Of a stretch of 64,000 bases of DNA, positions 37,581 through 49,877 are shown one piece after another. The DNA is from Sindora glabra (lineage: Eukaryota > Streptophyta > Magnoliopsida > Fabales > Fabaceae). The translations under genes and the position numbers were made by a program. The notes below the pieces were generated by a model that saw only the letters and a list, made by a program, of their open reading frames with translations, ran no database searches and was not told where the DNA came from. Numbering within the stretch: position 1 is the stretch's first letter; each line of letters begins with the position of its first letter. The DNA lies in the NCBI GenBank assembly GCA_020226215.1, contig CM035234.1, positions 1,415,251 through 1,479,250 of the forward strand, written 5' to 3'.

Positions 37581-37607
37581 GTGTAGTGCTGGGCACGAGC
37601 ACTACAC
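37581..37607. repeat. Perfect 10-bp-arm palindrome
   Basis: GTGTAGTGCT, a seven-base loop GGGCACG, then AGCACTACAC. Preserved in unit 2 at 41677-41703 with one mismatch. Function unknown; it resembles a Helitron-type hairpin but no CTRR follows. Confidence 0.7.
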
Positions 37608-39701
37608 CGTATATAATATTATAATAACAAAAATAAAAAAAAAGGATGTATTATTGGACTTTATGTGACAATAAATAAGACAAATAAAGAAACTTTTATA
37701 CCATCACGCACATTCGACTCCACCTCAATTTTCAATGAATTGTAATTTGAAAAACTCTCTTAAAATTCATAAAAATTTGATAATAATTCTTTCGATAAAT
37801 GACAAGTAATTTGTTATAATAATATTTATAAATAACACGAATAGCAAACAGGTAGTAAATAGGAAAAATATTTTACGTGATATAGTGTATGATAATGTTT
37901 TTAATAAGTAATTTGTGACAATAATATTTGTGAATAAAACAAATGTTAAGAAGGGAATAAATTCAAGAAATAGTATGCTTGATATATGTGATAATTTTCT
38001 TATCATTATAATAATAATAATAATATTTCTAATAACAACGCTAAAGATGATTTACCTTCTGGATAAAATTTAGGTAAAATTTTAAAAAAATTATTTTTAA
38101 TTAAAATTTTATATGTACATTATTTTTTTAACTCACCATTAATGATTACAATTTAATAAATATAATTATTAACTAATTAAAAATTAAAAATTAAATATAT
38201 ATACATAATTTTGATGGAAAATTTTATAACAAATATATATAAAACTTGACGTAAATTTTCTTCTTACTTTCCCTTCGCATCTCCTTACTCTCTTTACTGC
38301 GACTCTTCGTATTGGTTACATTGCCACCTTTAATTATTTGCAACCTCTCATTGAGGCAAGGGTATAATGGAAGATAAATTCCTCTTAAAATAAAGATAGA
38401 TTGAATTTATAATTTTTATAATAATTTTTTTCATATAATAAATTTATTTATATACTGAATATTTAATAATTTATATTAAATTTTATATTTTTTAAGGTAA
38501 AAAATATTCAATTTAATAATTATATTTTGCTAATAAAATTAATCCATTCATGTATTGAGTTTATTCAATATATAATAGAATTTACCGATTTTTAATTGGT
38601 CCGAAACGCTTTAACACTCAACAGGATTTCACATAGCTTAACTAATCGAGTCTTTTTAGAATAACATACTCGCGCACAATATGATTTACTCCACTTCTCA
38701 TATTTATTATCTATTTTATTTAAAAATATTATTCTAACTTATTTTTTATTTATTAAGATAGTTAAGTAATACTATGTCATACATAGTCAATTCTCATGTT
38801 TGCTACCTATTATTTACTTATTTTATTTAAAAAATACAAAAATATTATATGTATTAAAAGTAACATTTGAAATTAAATTTTAAATATAAATTAAAGGTTG
38901 TCATAATGACATAATGTTATATAATGTCTTAATAAATAAAAAAATAATTTGTCTACTAATGTTTCAACTTGTGCAGATCTAATGAAAATTATGAATACCC
39001 TCCCATTGGTCGGCAATAAAAGTGGAAATTAACGGTAGTTGTCGTGTAAGTAACAATAATACAAGGCGTGAAAAACAGACCGGACGGTTAGTCAATTTAT
39101 AAGAGACTCTGAAATCGAATCCTCTTACAGAGATGAGAGATTTTGACGTAGTGATTCTTCATGTTGCACCCACCAACTTGTTACATTATTATCTATTTTT
39201 ATCTGTTTTATTTAAAAATATTATTTTTAATTTATTTAAAATGTGATTTAAAAATATTATTATCTATTTGTATCTAATTTATTTAAAAATATTATTATTA
39301 CAAAATATTTTTTATTTATTAAGATAGTTATGTGATATTATGTCATATAAAGTCACTTCTCATGTTTACCGCCTATTCTTTACTTATTTTATTTAAAAAA
39401 AATACAAAAATACTGTATGTATTAAAATAGGATTTGAAATTAAAATTTGAATGTAAGTTAAGGATTATCAATTGAATATAAAATAATGAAATAAATTTAT
39501 AAAATGATATAAAAAATTTAAAACCTAACTTCAAGTTTATAGCATTTTTAAAATTTTAAATCAAATAAGTGATGGAGGAATAGTAAATAAGAGAAGTGAG
39601 TATGTATGACATAATATTATATAATTGTCTTAATAAATAAAAAATAATTTGTGTTAATAATATTTTTAAATAAATCAAATAAAAATAAATAATAAATTCT
39701 A

Positions 39702-40926
39702 GCTTAAATTGATATTTTGCTCCTTATAATTTACATATTTTTTGAAATAATTACTTATAATTTTAAAATTTTGAATTGAATACTTAGAATTTGTTTACAT
39801 TTGGAATTGGATACTTGCCATCAACTAAGCTAATTTTCCATTCCAAAATGACTTATGTGTATAACGAAGAAATGACATGGCACAATCCTCTCTAACTTAA
39901 GTAGCAAATAATGGTAGCATACCTTTTTTCGTCATTTACTTCGACAATGAGACGTACGGAGACTGATGCCAGGCTAGTTATGGTAGACCCATCTTTGAAT
40001 TGGAAGAGTTTTTAGTTGCTTCTTAACCAAAAATTTGGCATCTCTTCAAACTAGTTCTCTATCTGTCCGCCAATCTAAGAAGTAATCAAAAAATTCTTAT
40101 CACAAGTAAGATTACTTTCATGACTATAGGTCGGGAGAGAGGTGCCTCTTTTTCATAAAATGATCGAGGTGGTCCTAAAGGAATAGGAATTGTAAAGATG
40201 TCAACAACGATAACAATTTTCAACTCGATGAGAAGAAAAATCCTTTAGAAAATGTAATACTTCCATAGCAAAACAATGGCATTGATGAAAAACAATCTCC
40301 TTGTGGATTCAATTCGCCATTTGTGCAACAGGTTGAGTATGAAAAATGGGTAAGGAATTTGTGGATTGAAAGGGAGCGGTACCTAACAAATATGAGGCTG
40401 TTCAATTTGGGTTATGCGAGGAAATCGAATGGCAGTGGAATAGAAAGGTATGAGAGGCAGTGTTGTGGTTTGCGAAGAGTGCTCTAAGGAGAATTAGACA
40501 GGAAGAGATGGTGGTTTCCATTGGTGTGTGTGTATGATATAGTAATGGTAGGTTTCAGGTCATCGGCGGGTCCAATTGCCCAACCCATCAAGAGCTCTAC
40601 TTAATATCCGGAGCATGTTGTAACTTTTTAGGTCAATTCTTCATTCTTAATGGAAAATTGCAATGATAAAATGAAATGTGGGAAGAAGCGAATATTAACA
40701 ACTCTGTGATTCTGCTGAAGTTACTGGTCAAGGTAGAGAAGATTGTGTCATGTCATTTCTCCATTATATATATCAGTCATTTTGAGATGAAAAATGAGCT
40801 TAGTTGACAGCAAGTATCCAATTTCAAATATAAACAAATTATAAATATTCAATTCAAATTTTCAAAATTATAGATAACTATTTCAAAAAATATATAAATT
40901 ATAGGGAGCAAAATATCAATTCAACC
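39702..40926. mobile_element. Non-autonomous MULE with long TIRs and unknown interior (1225 bp)
   Basis: Terminal inverted repeats of about 153 bp (39702-39854 and 40774-40926) match at close to 85-90% by eye; both contain AATTGATATTTTGCTCC near the end and CAACTAAGCT near the inner border. A perfect 9-bp duplication TAAATTCTA flanks it (39693-39701 and 40927-40935). The paralogous site at 43239-43247 has a single TAAATTCTA and no insert. The interior (39855-40773) is less AT-rich than its surroundings and contains no transposase. It may be captured host sequence (Pack-MULE), but I could not identify a source gene. Confidence 0.88.
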
Positions 40927-41135
40927 TAAATTCTAAAAGGACTTGATTAGTTGGGCTCAGTAAAAATAAGCTATGTACCAGTGTTTTTCATGAAGAATTA
41001 TATAAATTCAATTTTTAAATGTGTCTTAAATATTTTAAGACGATTTACTGTCTATTATTACTGCAAACTATGCCCTGCCCTGGTGAGAGGTCGCAAATAA
41101 TTATAAGTGACGGTGCAATGGAAGGAGTGAAGGAA

Positions 41136-41567
41136 AGGAAAGACACCGGCAAGTAGGGGACTTAATATTCCAACTCCACTCCCACTTTAACAGTTCATAC
41201 GCCATTGATGGAAGGAGTGAAGCTTGTAAACCACTTATGAGAGCAAACAAGTTGGTTGCTGCTAAAGCACTGGCCTCGCTTTTTAATATATCTTGTTTTA
41301 GTCATCACACTAGTAAGTTGTTTACAAATAAATAAATGTTTCAACAAATTTAATTTTATTATATATTTACCGATCTCGTGATATCCATAAGTATTAAAAT
41401 ATAAATTTTTTTATTTTTAAAATCTTGAAAATTGCAAAAGCTTACAAATAATCTTTATTCATTTGATTTTATTAAGGAGATATGTTATAATTAAATTATA
41501 CGAGAACTTTACTTTCATCACCTACCATTGTTTTAATCACAAGTGTGGTCGGTTTTTTCTTTTTCAA
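41136..41567. other. Spacer between the two segmental duplication units
   Basis: No gene. No similarity to the sequence left of unit 1 was seen. Confidence 0.4.
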
Positions 41568-43450
41568 TTTACTAATTTTCCATTATTGTTGTATTGCATT
41601 CGTTTTACACATATATATTTTTTTTTACCAATTTTTTTGTAATATATTATGTTTTAACTTTTTTTTTCCATCTCCTGTGCAGTGCTGGGCACGAGCACTA
41701 CACCGTATATAATATTATAATAAGAAAAAAAAATACAGACGTATTATTGGTTTTATGTGATAACAAAGAAGACAAATAAAGAAACTTTTATACCATCACT
41801 CACATTCAACTCCACCTCAATTTTCAATGAATTGAAATTTGAAAAACTTTCTTAAAATTCATAAAAATTTGATAATAATTTCAAAAAATTACAATTAATT
41901 TACTATAATAATATTTAGAAATAACACGAATAGCAAATAGGTAGTGAATAGGAAAAAAATAATATACGTGATATGTTGTACGATAATATTTTTAATAGGT
42001 AATAAGTAATTTATGACAAAAATGTTTGTAAATAAAACAAGTGATAAGAAGGGAGTAAATTCAAGAAATAGTATGCTTGATATATGTGATGATTTTCTTA
42101 ACATTATAATAGTAATATTTCTAGTAACAATGCTAAAGACGATGATTTACCTTCCAAATAAAATTTAGGTAAATTTTCATAAATAATCGTCGTAAAATTT
42201 TTAACTAAAATTTTACACACACATATATATATATATATATTATTTTTCTAACTAACTATTAATAGTTATAATTTAATAAATACAATTATTAATTAATTAT
42301 TAGAAACCTGTACAACAGATATTTATAAAACTTAAATTTTCTTCTTGTAATCCCTTCGCGTCTCCTTTCTCTCTTTAACACGACTCTTTGTATTGATTAC
42401 GCTGTCACCTTTAATTATTTGCAACCTCTCATTGGGGCAGGGGAGTAGTTACAGTTATAATAGACGGCAAAGTAGGCAAACTCCTCAAAGATATATCTAA
42501 AGATTGAATTTATAATTTTTATGGTAAGTTTTTTTATATATTATATTTATTTACACATTAAATATTTCATAATTTATATTAAGTTTTATGTTTTTTAAAG
42601 TAAAAAATATTCAATTTAATAGTTCATATTTTACCAATAAAATTAATTCATTCATAAATTAAATTTATTCAATATATAATAGAATTCACCAATTTTTATT
42701 ACATCCAAAACGCTTTAACACTCAACAGGATTTTACATGGTCCAACTAATCAAGTCTTTTTAGAGTAACATACTGGCGCACATTGTGATATACTCCACTT
42801 CTCATATTTATTATCTATTTTTATCTAATTTATTTAAAAATATTATTATTATAAATTATTTTTTTATTTATGAAGACCGTTATGTGATATTATGTCATAC
42901 ATAGTCACTTCTCATGTTTCCTACCTATTCTTTACTTATTTTGTTTAAAAAATATAAAAATACTATACATATCAAAAGTAAGTTTTGAAATTTTAAATAT
43001 AAGTTAAAGGTTGTCAATTGAATATAATATAATAAAATAAATTTATAAAATAATATAAAAAATTTGAGATCTAATTTCAGGTTTACAGCATTTTTAAAAT
43101 TTTGAATCAAATAAGTGATGGAGAAATAGTAAATACGAGAAGTGAGTATTTATGACATAATATTATATAATTATTTTAATAAATAAAAAATAATTTGTGT
43201 TAATAATATTTTTAAATAAATCAAATAAAAATAGATAATAAATTCTAAAAGGACTCGATTAGTTGGCCTCAGTAAAAAAAAGAAGTTAAGTACCGACGTT
43301 TTTCATAAAGAATTATGTAAATTCAATTTTTAAATGGGTCTTATATATTTTGAGACGGTTTACTGTCTATTATTACTGTAAGCAAACTATGCCCTGCCCT
43401 GGTGAGAGGGCGCAAATAATTAAAGGTGAGGCTGCAATGGACGGGAAGGG
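41568..43450. repeat. Segmental duplication, unit 2
   Basis: Shorter, apparently ancestral-state copy of 37478-41135. It holds the empty MULE site at 43239-43247 and the palindrome at 41677-41703. Its right end lies about 370 bp upstream of the gene B start, so the duplication could have carried promoter-proximal sequence. Confidence 0.85.
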
Positions 43451-43591
43451 TTGCGTTAGAGGCAGGAGACGCGGAGGGAACGTGAATATACCAATATGAA
43501 TAGTATTCTAAAAACAAATTGTTTTGGTAAACATAAAAAAAGCGCTTCTGATTAGAAGTTATATAGTAACCTTGCCTTCTTCGTCTTTAGC

Positions 43592-43598
43592 TATATAA
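43592..43598 (+). promoter_or_regulatory. TATA box candidate of KIX gene B
   Basis: TATATAA lies 225 bp upstream of the ATG, followed by a pyrimidine-rich leader (CAGCTCTCTCTTTCCGG), typical of a plant transcription start region. Confidence 0.5.
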
Positions 43599-43816
43599 TA
43601 ATATCGATATCATTGACCTTCGGCCTCCTCCCAGCTCTCTCTTTCCGGCCAAACAATCGTCATACCCATTTCTCTTCTCGGTATTCAACGTGCTCCTTAA
43701 TCAGCTTTATATGTTTCTTTTAGAGTTTGATTTTGATTCCAAGCTTTCATTTTTAACAATTCAGTTTACTTGGATTTTTCATAGATTCCCATAATTCGGA
43801 CTTTTTCAAGTGGAGA

Positions 43817-45483
43817 ATGGATGATTGGCAGCTGCGGCCATCTACCCGCCAAAGATGGGTCAGAAAAATGTAAAGATTTCACTTTTTGCTCTCGTTCTGT
43901 TATCGAAATGTTTTGAATTCTGTTTTATTCTGGAGATTGGAGCTGCCCAGATGTTACTACTGATTTATATCTGCAGATTGAGAGACCCTTTACCGAAATC
44001 TAATACTACTACTCGATAATTGAGCTTAATGAACTATATCTACTGTTTCTTTTGTTTTTCTTCTTTTGTTAGTTCTCTTCCTTCTGTGGCTTCTTTTGTT
44101 TGTTTATTTTTTGAAGTTGTTTGTTTATGTCTGCCGGCATGAGAAAATTAAATGTTTTTGAAAGTCTTCTTTTATGTATTCTGAATCAAGATATATATTC
44201 TTGTTTTCTCTTTTGAAATAGTGAAGGGGATTGATTTTTAAATTGACGATCATGTTGGTGATTTGTGGTTTCATTTTATAGCATGGCGGTGTTGAAAAAA
44301 AACCATCCTGTTAATGATGAAGATGGTTTGCTTGAACTCCGAAAAATTGCTCAAAAGTTGGAAGAGAAGGCTTATTCTACTGCTACAAGCAGGGTAGGTC
44401 CCTAACTTGGAGACTTATAATTGTCAATTGCTTATGATTACCAATGCAGGATATAATGTGGTGAACCTATTTTCTTTTCTATGTCATGGATCCCTTTGAT
44501 ACTAATTTTTTTGATACTCCCTAATTATAGGCTGGTTATCCACGGATTATAAATTCAAAATTGAAGTCAATGGAGGCTACAAGGGTTGATTGGCAAGAAG
44601 AGGCTTACCAAAAGGTAATATACCATTTCATTATGCCTTTTTTATTGCTTTTAATCTTGTAAAAGTTGGCTGGAAGGAAAGGCTCAATTAAATGAACCAT
44701 GAAGGTAGTATATCACAGGACAACTTATCCTTTCTGGCTTGTGTTTACATATCATCAGGTGTTAGATTGAAAGTCATGACTTCTATTTTTTGTACTTGTA
44801 TATTTTACTCCTTATCATTTTATTCTTAACCAAGATTATGAATTGATATGTAGTGATGCTGGTGTTTGACCCTAGAAAGATTTTAGGGGGTTTAGTCTTG
44901 AGTGAATACCGAATTCCTCTTATAACTTCTACACTATATTTGGGCAGTGCTATCAGGAAAGACTGATTATGATGTAATCAGTAAGCTGATGCTTTGTCAA
45001 AATGAATGGTATTATTTCAGTGCAAGTGTATGTTTTTTGTTGATTTACTTGTATGGAATCAGTTCCTCCTACTTCAACATGAAACTTACAGAATTGAAAT
45101 TTAAAATACATGACTAAAACAATATGCTGTTTTCAACTCTGCATAGGTATTTACACAGCAAGAAAAAAAGGTGTGCTTCCTTGACAAATCTCATGGTTTC
45201 AAATTTTCAATTATCTGATTCTATTAATTTCATTTTACAGATCAAATCCATGAAAGAAATATACTTGCCAGAGTTGAATGAAATACATCGGAAGATTGTT
45301 ACTAAACTTCAGCAGGTATGTTAAAATTCAACAAAGAACTCTGCAAATTTAAGACCCCCTGCGGAGAGAGCAGCCTTTTTTTATTTTTAACACTTGCAGT
45401 GTTAGTGATTGCGTTTATTGTCAATAATTTTGCTTATAACTATTAATATATATGACTTTACTGTATTTAACCTTGTATATTCT

Positions 45484-45514
<31 letters not shown>

Positions 45515-48500
45515 ATCAGCATAATTCCCTTCCACAACAACCAGTAACAGTTCAAATTCAAAAGCTGAGGATGTTTAAATCAATGTTGGAGCGCATCATA
45601 GCATTCCTACAAGTTCCCAAGAGTGCGATTGTACCTAATTACAAGGAAAAATTGGGTTCATATGAGAAGCAGATCATAAATTTTGTAAATACAACTAGAT
45701 GCAGAAAGGCTGCAGCACTGCAGCAGGAATCTCTGCCCCCAGCTCATTTGCTCTCTGCACAGCAACCTCAATCCCAACTTGCTCAAATGCCATCCCAAAA
45801 CAATGTGCCTATCTCTATCTCTCTACCGTCAAACTCAGCTACAAACGGCAGGAAACCTCCTGTTCCGGGTATTAGCATTCATAAAGCATTGTGTATAGCC
45901 CAGACATTATTGATATAATTTGATTAGTATGTTATTATTCTTACTGCTTTAATTGATCTAAACTCAATATGTGCAGCCAATTGGAAACCCAATCAAGGTG
46001 CTGAATCCGCTATACATGCAAGTGGTTGGAGAGCTGAACTTCCGCCTGGATCACGCCAAAGAGTTGTCAGCAGAATGTAAGTGTAGGTTTTAATATTAGT
46101 ATCACTTTGATGATCTGAAAAGTTTAAAAATTTTTCAGCATATTGAATGGATGCATACATAAAAATCATGGGTTCAAAATTTGGAATCTTTTCCTGGTAT
46201 TGTGTTCAAGGGAGGAGGCTTGTTTAAGATTGATGTTGACAAGTTTATCTCTTCAGAATATGAGATCCCTTTTTCAATTTTAACAGCCATTAGTGTGTTT
46301 TTCATGTTCTTCTTTTGGATGGCGAGTGTTATGAAAAATTGTCTACAATAATTTCAAGAAGGTAAAATCAATGCTTTGTGTGAATTCATAATGGAAAAAC
46401 AGACCAGCTTTATTTTTTCATGAAGTTTCTGTTATTTAAGTTTTGTCTAACATTTTTACATCTTGATGATTTCTATAATCAGATTTTTATTTTCAATATC
46501 TAGATTGGATGCTTTAAATAGGCATCTTCCTGTTTCTGGAGAAGAGGGCTTACGAGAACTTCAAAAAATTGCTCAAAGGTTTGAAGAGAAGACTTATACT
46601 GCAGCAACAAGCCAGGTTCATTAAAATATGGAGTCTAAGAGTTATCACGTTCACTTTTTGTTACCTATGTGGATGGATAGAATATTGAGGATTGACATGA
46701 TAATTAATTTCTTGGTGCTCCTTCATTTTAGTCTGATTATCTGCGCAAAATATCATTGAAGCTTCTTGCAATGGATTCTAAATCTGCCAATCCTATACCA
46801 TCAAACCAAGCTAGCGACAGCAGCAAACCTCCAGTTTTAGGTATATTTGCCTTAAAGGGTGTAGTGATTTCATGTAATCTGATAATAGCCTTTGCATGGT
46901 GGTAGTATTCTGATGTGATATTATGAGCGTTATGACTAAACCCATGTATTCGCATTGGCATTCAAGTTCCGCAACGCCATTGCTATCTGTGTTTTCAAAT
47001 TCAACATGCTTCAGCAGTACTAGTTCAGATCCACCTTGGAGCCTAGCTTGGGTTAGCATTTAGAAAAGCTCTAGGTTTTTTGGCCAAATTCTATGGGATG
47101 AACTAGTACAATTATTGAAGATAATTAATGATTAAATTTTATGGTGTCAGTTGTATACTTGGTATACAGTGACTGTATATTGATGACAAAATTATAACTT
47201 TTAGTTATTGACTTGACTACCATTTTTTGCATCCTCCAAAGGTTTTCTAAAAAATCATCAACCAAATTTTTGTGAATTTCAAATGGATGGTTTACGTTTG
47301 AATGGGTAGATTTTATGATTCTACATATGGAGCACTAGGGCTTCCTGGGAGATCACTTGCTTCCGTTAATTTTTCTAATGTCTGAACTGCCACATTTATA
47401 TATAGTTCCTTGTCTGATTTGGTTATAATGCTCTTTTTCCTTCATGCTTCAGTTAATCTAAATTTGCCACCCACCAATAATTGGGAACCTAATCAAGGTG
47501 CTGGAGTCGGCAATACATGCAAGTGATTGGAGAGCTCAAATGGCACCTGAATGCCGTGAAAGGATTGTTGCGAAAATGTATGTTTCGGTTGATTATTTGA
47601 ATAGAGTGTGTGTCATATCAATAGAAAAAATATATGAAAATCAAGAGTTCCAATGATGCCATAATTTCAGATAGAAATATATTCTCAGTGTATTGAAGAT
47701 AGCTTATTCATATAAGTTCTGTTAAGTGTTTTATAATGGATTTGTCATTAATAAAATATTTTTAGAGATTGACAAGAAAAACATATTTGGAGGGTTTCAT
47801 ATCCCTTCTATTCTATTTAACGGAGGAGGATGGTCTAAGATTCTGTAGGGTCTCTTGCCAATATAAGATCCATTTTTGAGTTTTGACATTCGTTTTTTTT
47901 TTTTTCCTTTAAATTATTATTTTAGCTGTTGGAGAGTGTTGTGAATACGTGTACCAGGTGAAAGAATTTATGCTTTTTTTCATCTTTCATTAGGAAATTA
48001 GAGTGGTTTGATTGCTGTAAGTTGTTTACCTTCTGTCATTTGAAGATTGTCCAATATTCCTGACATCTTAATGACTTGTATGGTTAAAATCTTTTTCTTG
48101 TTTTACAGAATGGAGCCTTTGAGTAAGAATTTTCTCTTTTCTGGTTTAGAGGGATTGCATGAAAATCAAAAAATTGCTCAAAGGTTTGAGGAGAAGATAT
48201 ATTCCGCTGCGACAAGCCAGGTACATAGAAAATGTGAAGTCTCGCAGTTACCATGTTAATTTTTTGTTATGGAAGATTCATCTTCAGTTTGGTGTGTTGC
48301 TGTCATGGACTTACCAGATACTAATTTCTTTATCACTCCCTAATAATTCCAGCCTGATTATCTTCGTAAGATATCTCTGAAATTGCTTACAATCGATGGT
48401 AAGTCTCAGACCTCCATAGCCAATTCTATGCCATCAAACTCAGCCAGCGACAGCAGCAAAACTCCCATTTCTGGTAATGTGCATTCAAGAACATTGAGTT

Positions 48501-48699
48501 TTCATCCAATCTCATTTTTCCTGGTTTTCTCTGCGCATGTACTTTATTGTTGTGCATATTAACTTCGATTTTTTTGTCCCTCTGACTTGTGGAATCTTAC
48601 TGTTCAATCTTGAACTGAGTAGGACTTGGTATGCAGTCTCAAAATGATGGTGATCTCACAAATGGACGCAGAATATCTGGTTCCAAGCGTAAACGTTAA
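43817..48699 (+). CDS. KIX gene B: MED15-like gene with three KIX units, frameshift in the third
   Basis: Twelve exons by GT/AG borders and phase: 43817-43869, 44282-44393, 44531-44614, 45241-45315, 45520-45868, 45977-46076, 46504-46615, 46732-46840, 47453-47577, 48109-48220, 48353-48473, 48623-48699. KIX1 (MDDWQLRPSTRQRW; EDGLLELRKIAQKLEEKAY) leads into the MED15 middle region (IYLPELNEIHRKIVTKLQQ; RMFKSMLERIIAFLQVPKS; KLGSYEKQIINFV) and a Gln-rich stretch. KIX2 (SGWRAELPPGSRQRVV; EEGLRELQKIAQRFEEKTY; SDYLRKISLKLL) and KIX3 (SDWRAQMAPECRERIV; QKIAQRFEEKIYSAATSQ; PDYLRKISLKLL) follow, then a basic tail SGSKRKR. MED15 is the Mediator tail subunit that links activators to RNA polymerase II, in the nucleus. 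Exon 9 has one extra G (125 nt, 124 expected), giving TGA at 47524-47526 and a 355-residue KIX-middle-KIX product. All other phases agree, so a sequence error or recent mutation is possible. Normal MED15 is far longer, with one KIX. Confidence 0.82.
45482..45509 (+). repeat. (TC)n microsatellite acting as a polypyrimidine tract
   Basis: Fourteen CT units directly precede TTTTATCAG, the acceptor of gene B exon 5 (45520). Gene A has a T-rich tract instead at the same place. Confidence 0.9.
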
Positions 48700-49190
48700 G
48701 TAATAGGGTGCACAGTTACAAGAATTGAAAAACATATTTCCGATATAAACATCACAAGCAAATTAAGCACTTGCTTCCTTGTAAATTGTTTTCTGTTCTG
48801 TTGAGCAGTATCTGACATACTTCCATTTGAATGTCAGCGAGCTTACGATGTTGGTAAATTTAAAAACTGCATAATTTCCCTTCCCCCGTTTAATAAATAT
48901 AAAAACCTTGATGCGAATCCAAGAACATTCCATGTGGCATTGAAACCTTAATTGAGATTTTGGTTGCCGTCTCTTCTTAAGGGGGACGAGACAGCAGTTT
49001 GAGGCGAATTTTAAGTCAAATTATGCTTATGTAACTGCCTTTTCTTCTAAGCGCAGTAGATCTCTCTGTAGTAAGCTAAGCTACAGTCTCTGTGGCAAAT
49101 GATCAAAGTTCACAGTTCCTATAGTCACAGGTTCCATCTTTTAAAAGCAGAGAAATTTTAGTTAATTTTAGGTCTTAAAATGCCCTCATA
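48700..49190. other. 3' UTR and flank of gene B
   Basis: Weakly homologous to the 3' flanks of gene A and relict C (for example GAACATTCCATGTGGCATTGAAACC). No further coding sequence. Confidence 0.5.
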
Positions 49191-49507
49191 TTGTGTTTGG
49201 ATAAAGAATTTAAGAAATAATAGATATTCTAAAGTTTACACTTAAAAAATGATAACATTGGTTTTTATAAATTAGAAATGATGATTAATATGGTGCTTCA
49301 AGAGTAAATGTGAAATTTGTAGAATGATATTTATTTTGATTAAATTTAAAATACCAAATTTGATGGTTGAAATTCTTTATTTAAAATATTTAAGTAATTT
49401 ATAAGTTCTATTTAATTATTATCAAATAAAATATTTTAACCCGTAAAATTTAAATTTTTGATAATGAAATTACTGATTTCAATTTTCAAATTTAAACATA
49501 ACATTAA
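49191..49507. mobile_element. Possible MITE next to a second MITE
   Basis: The left phrase TTGTGTTTGGATAAAG and right phrase AATTTAAACATAACA pair loosely as inverted ends. Low confidence; target duplication not resolved. Confidence 0.3.
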
Positions 49508-49874
49508 GGTGACGTTTAGTTTACAGGATCTTATATTTTGAGAAAAGTATACATTCTTAGGAATTTAATTAACAGGAATGTAACATTCTTATATTTAGTT
49601 TATTATAAATTTTCTTGGGAATATTTTAATATTGCATTCTCATTCCATGAGAATTTGAAATACCCACCTCCTCCTATAAGAATATTTTGGGAAGAATGTT
49701 AGGTTAAAAAGATTTTTGGGTATGCGACATTTCCAGATATTTTTTTTATCAAACCTTGAATTCATGTACATTCTTGCATATTTTTTTTTCAAACCTTGAA
49801 CCAAACATGGGAATGTAATATTTCCTTAAAATATTCTCAGAAATGTTAAAATATTTTATGAACCAAAAGCAACC
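49508..49874. mobile_element. PIF/Harbinger-like MITE (367 bp)
   Basis: The left end GGTGACGTTTAGTTTA pairs with the right end, which on the other strand reads GGTTGCTTTTGGTTCA. It is flanked by TAA on both sides (49505-49507, 49875-49877), the target used by PIF/Harbinger elements. No coding sequence. Confidence 0.65.
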
Positions 49875-49877
49875 TAA

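Larger units (their letters stand above)
37478..41135. repeat. Segmental duplication, unit 1
   Basis: Collinear with 41568-43450. Anchors at both ends are CCATTATTGTTGTAT, the palindrome at 37581-37607, CACTCAACAGGAT, and AAACTATGCCCTGCCCTGG. Unit 1 is longer because it contains the MULE at 39702-40926 and an extra internal duplication of about 500 bp (38690-39000 is related to 39190-39480). No coding gene. Confidence 0.85.

Noticed and set aside
46737..47059. Minus-strand ORFs over gene B
   Set aside because: They lie antisense to exon 8 and the following intron of gene B, and are shadows of it.
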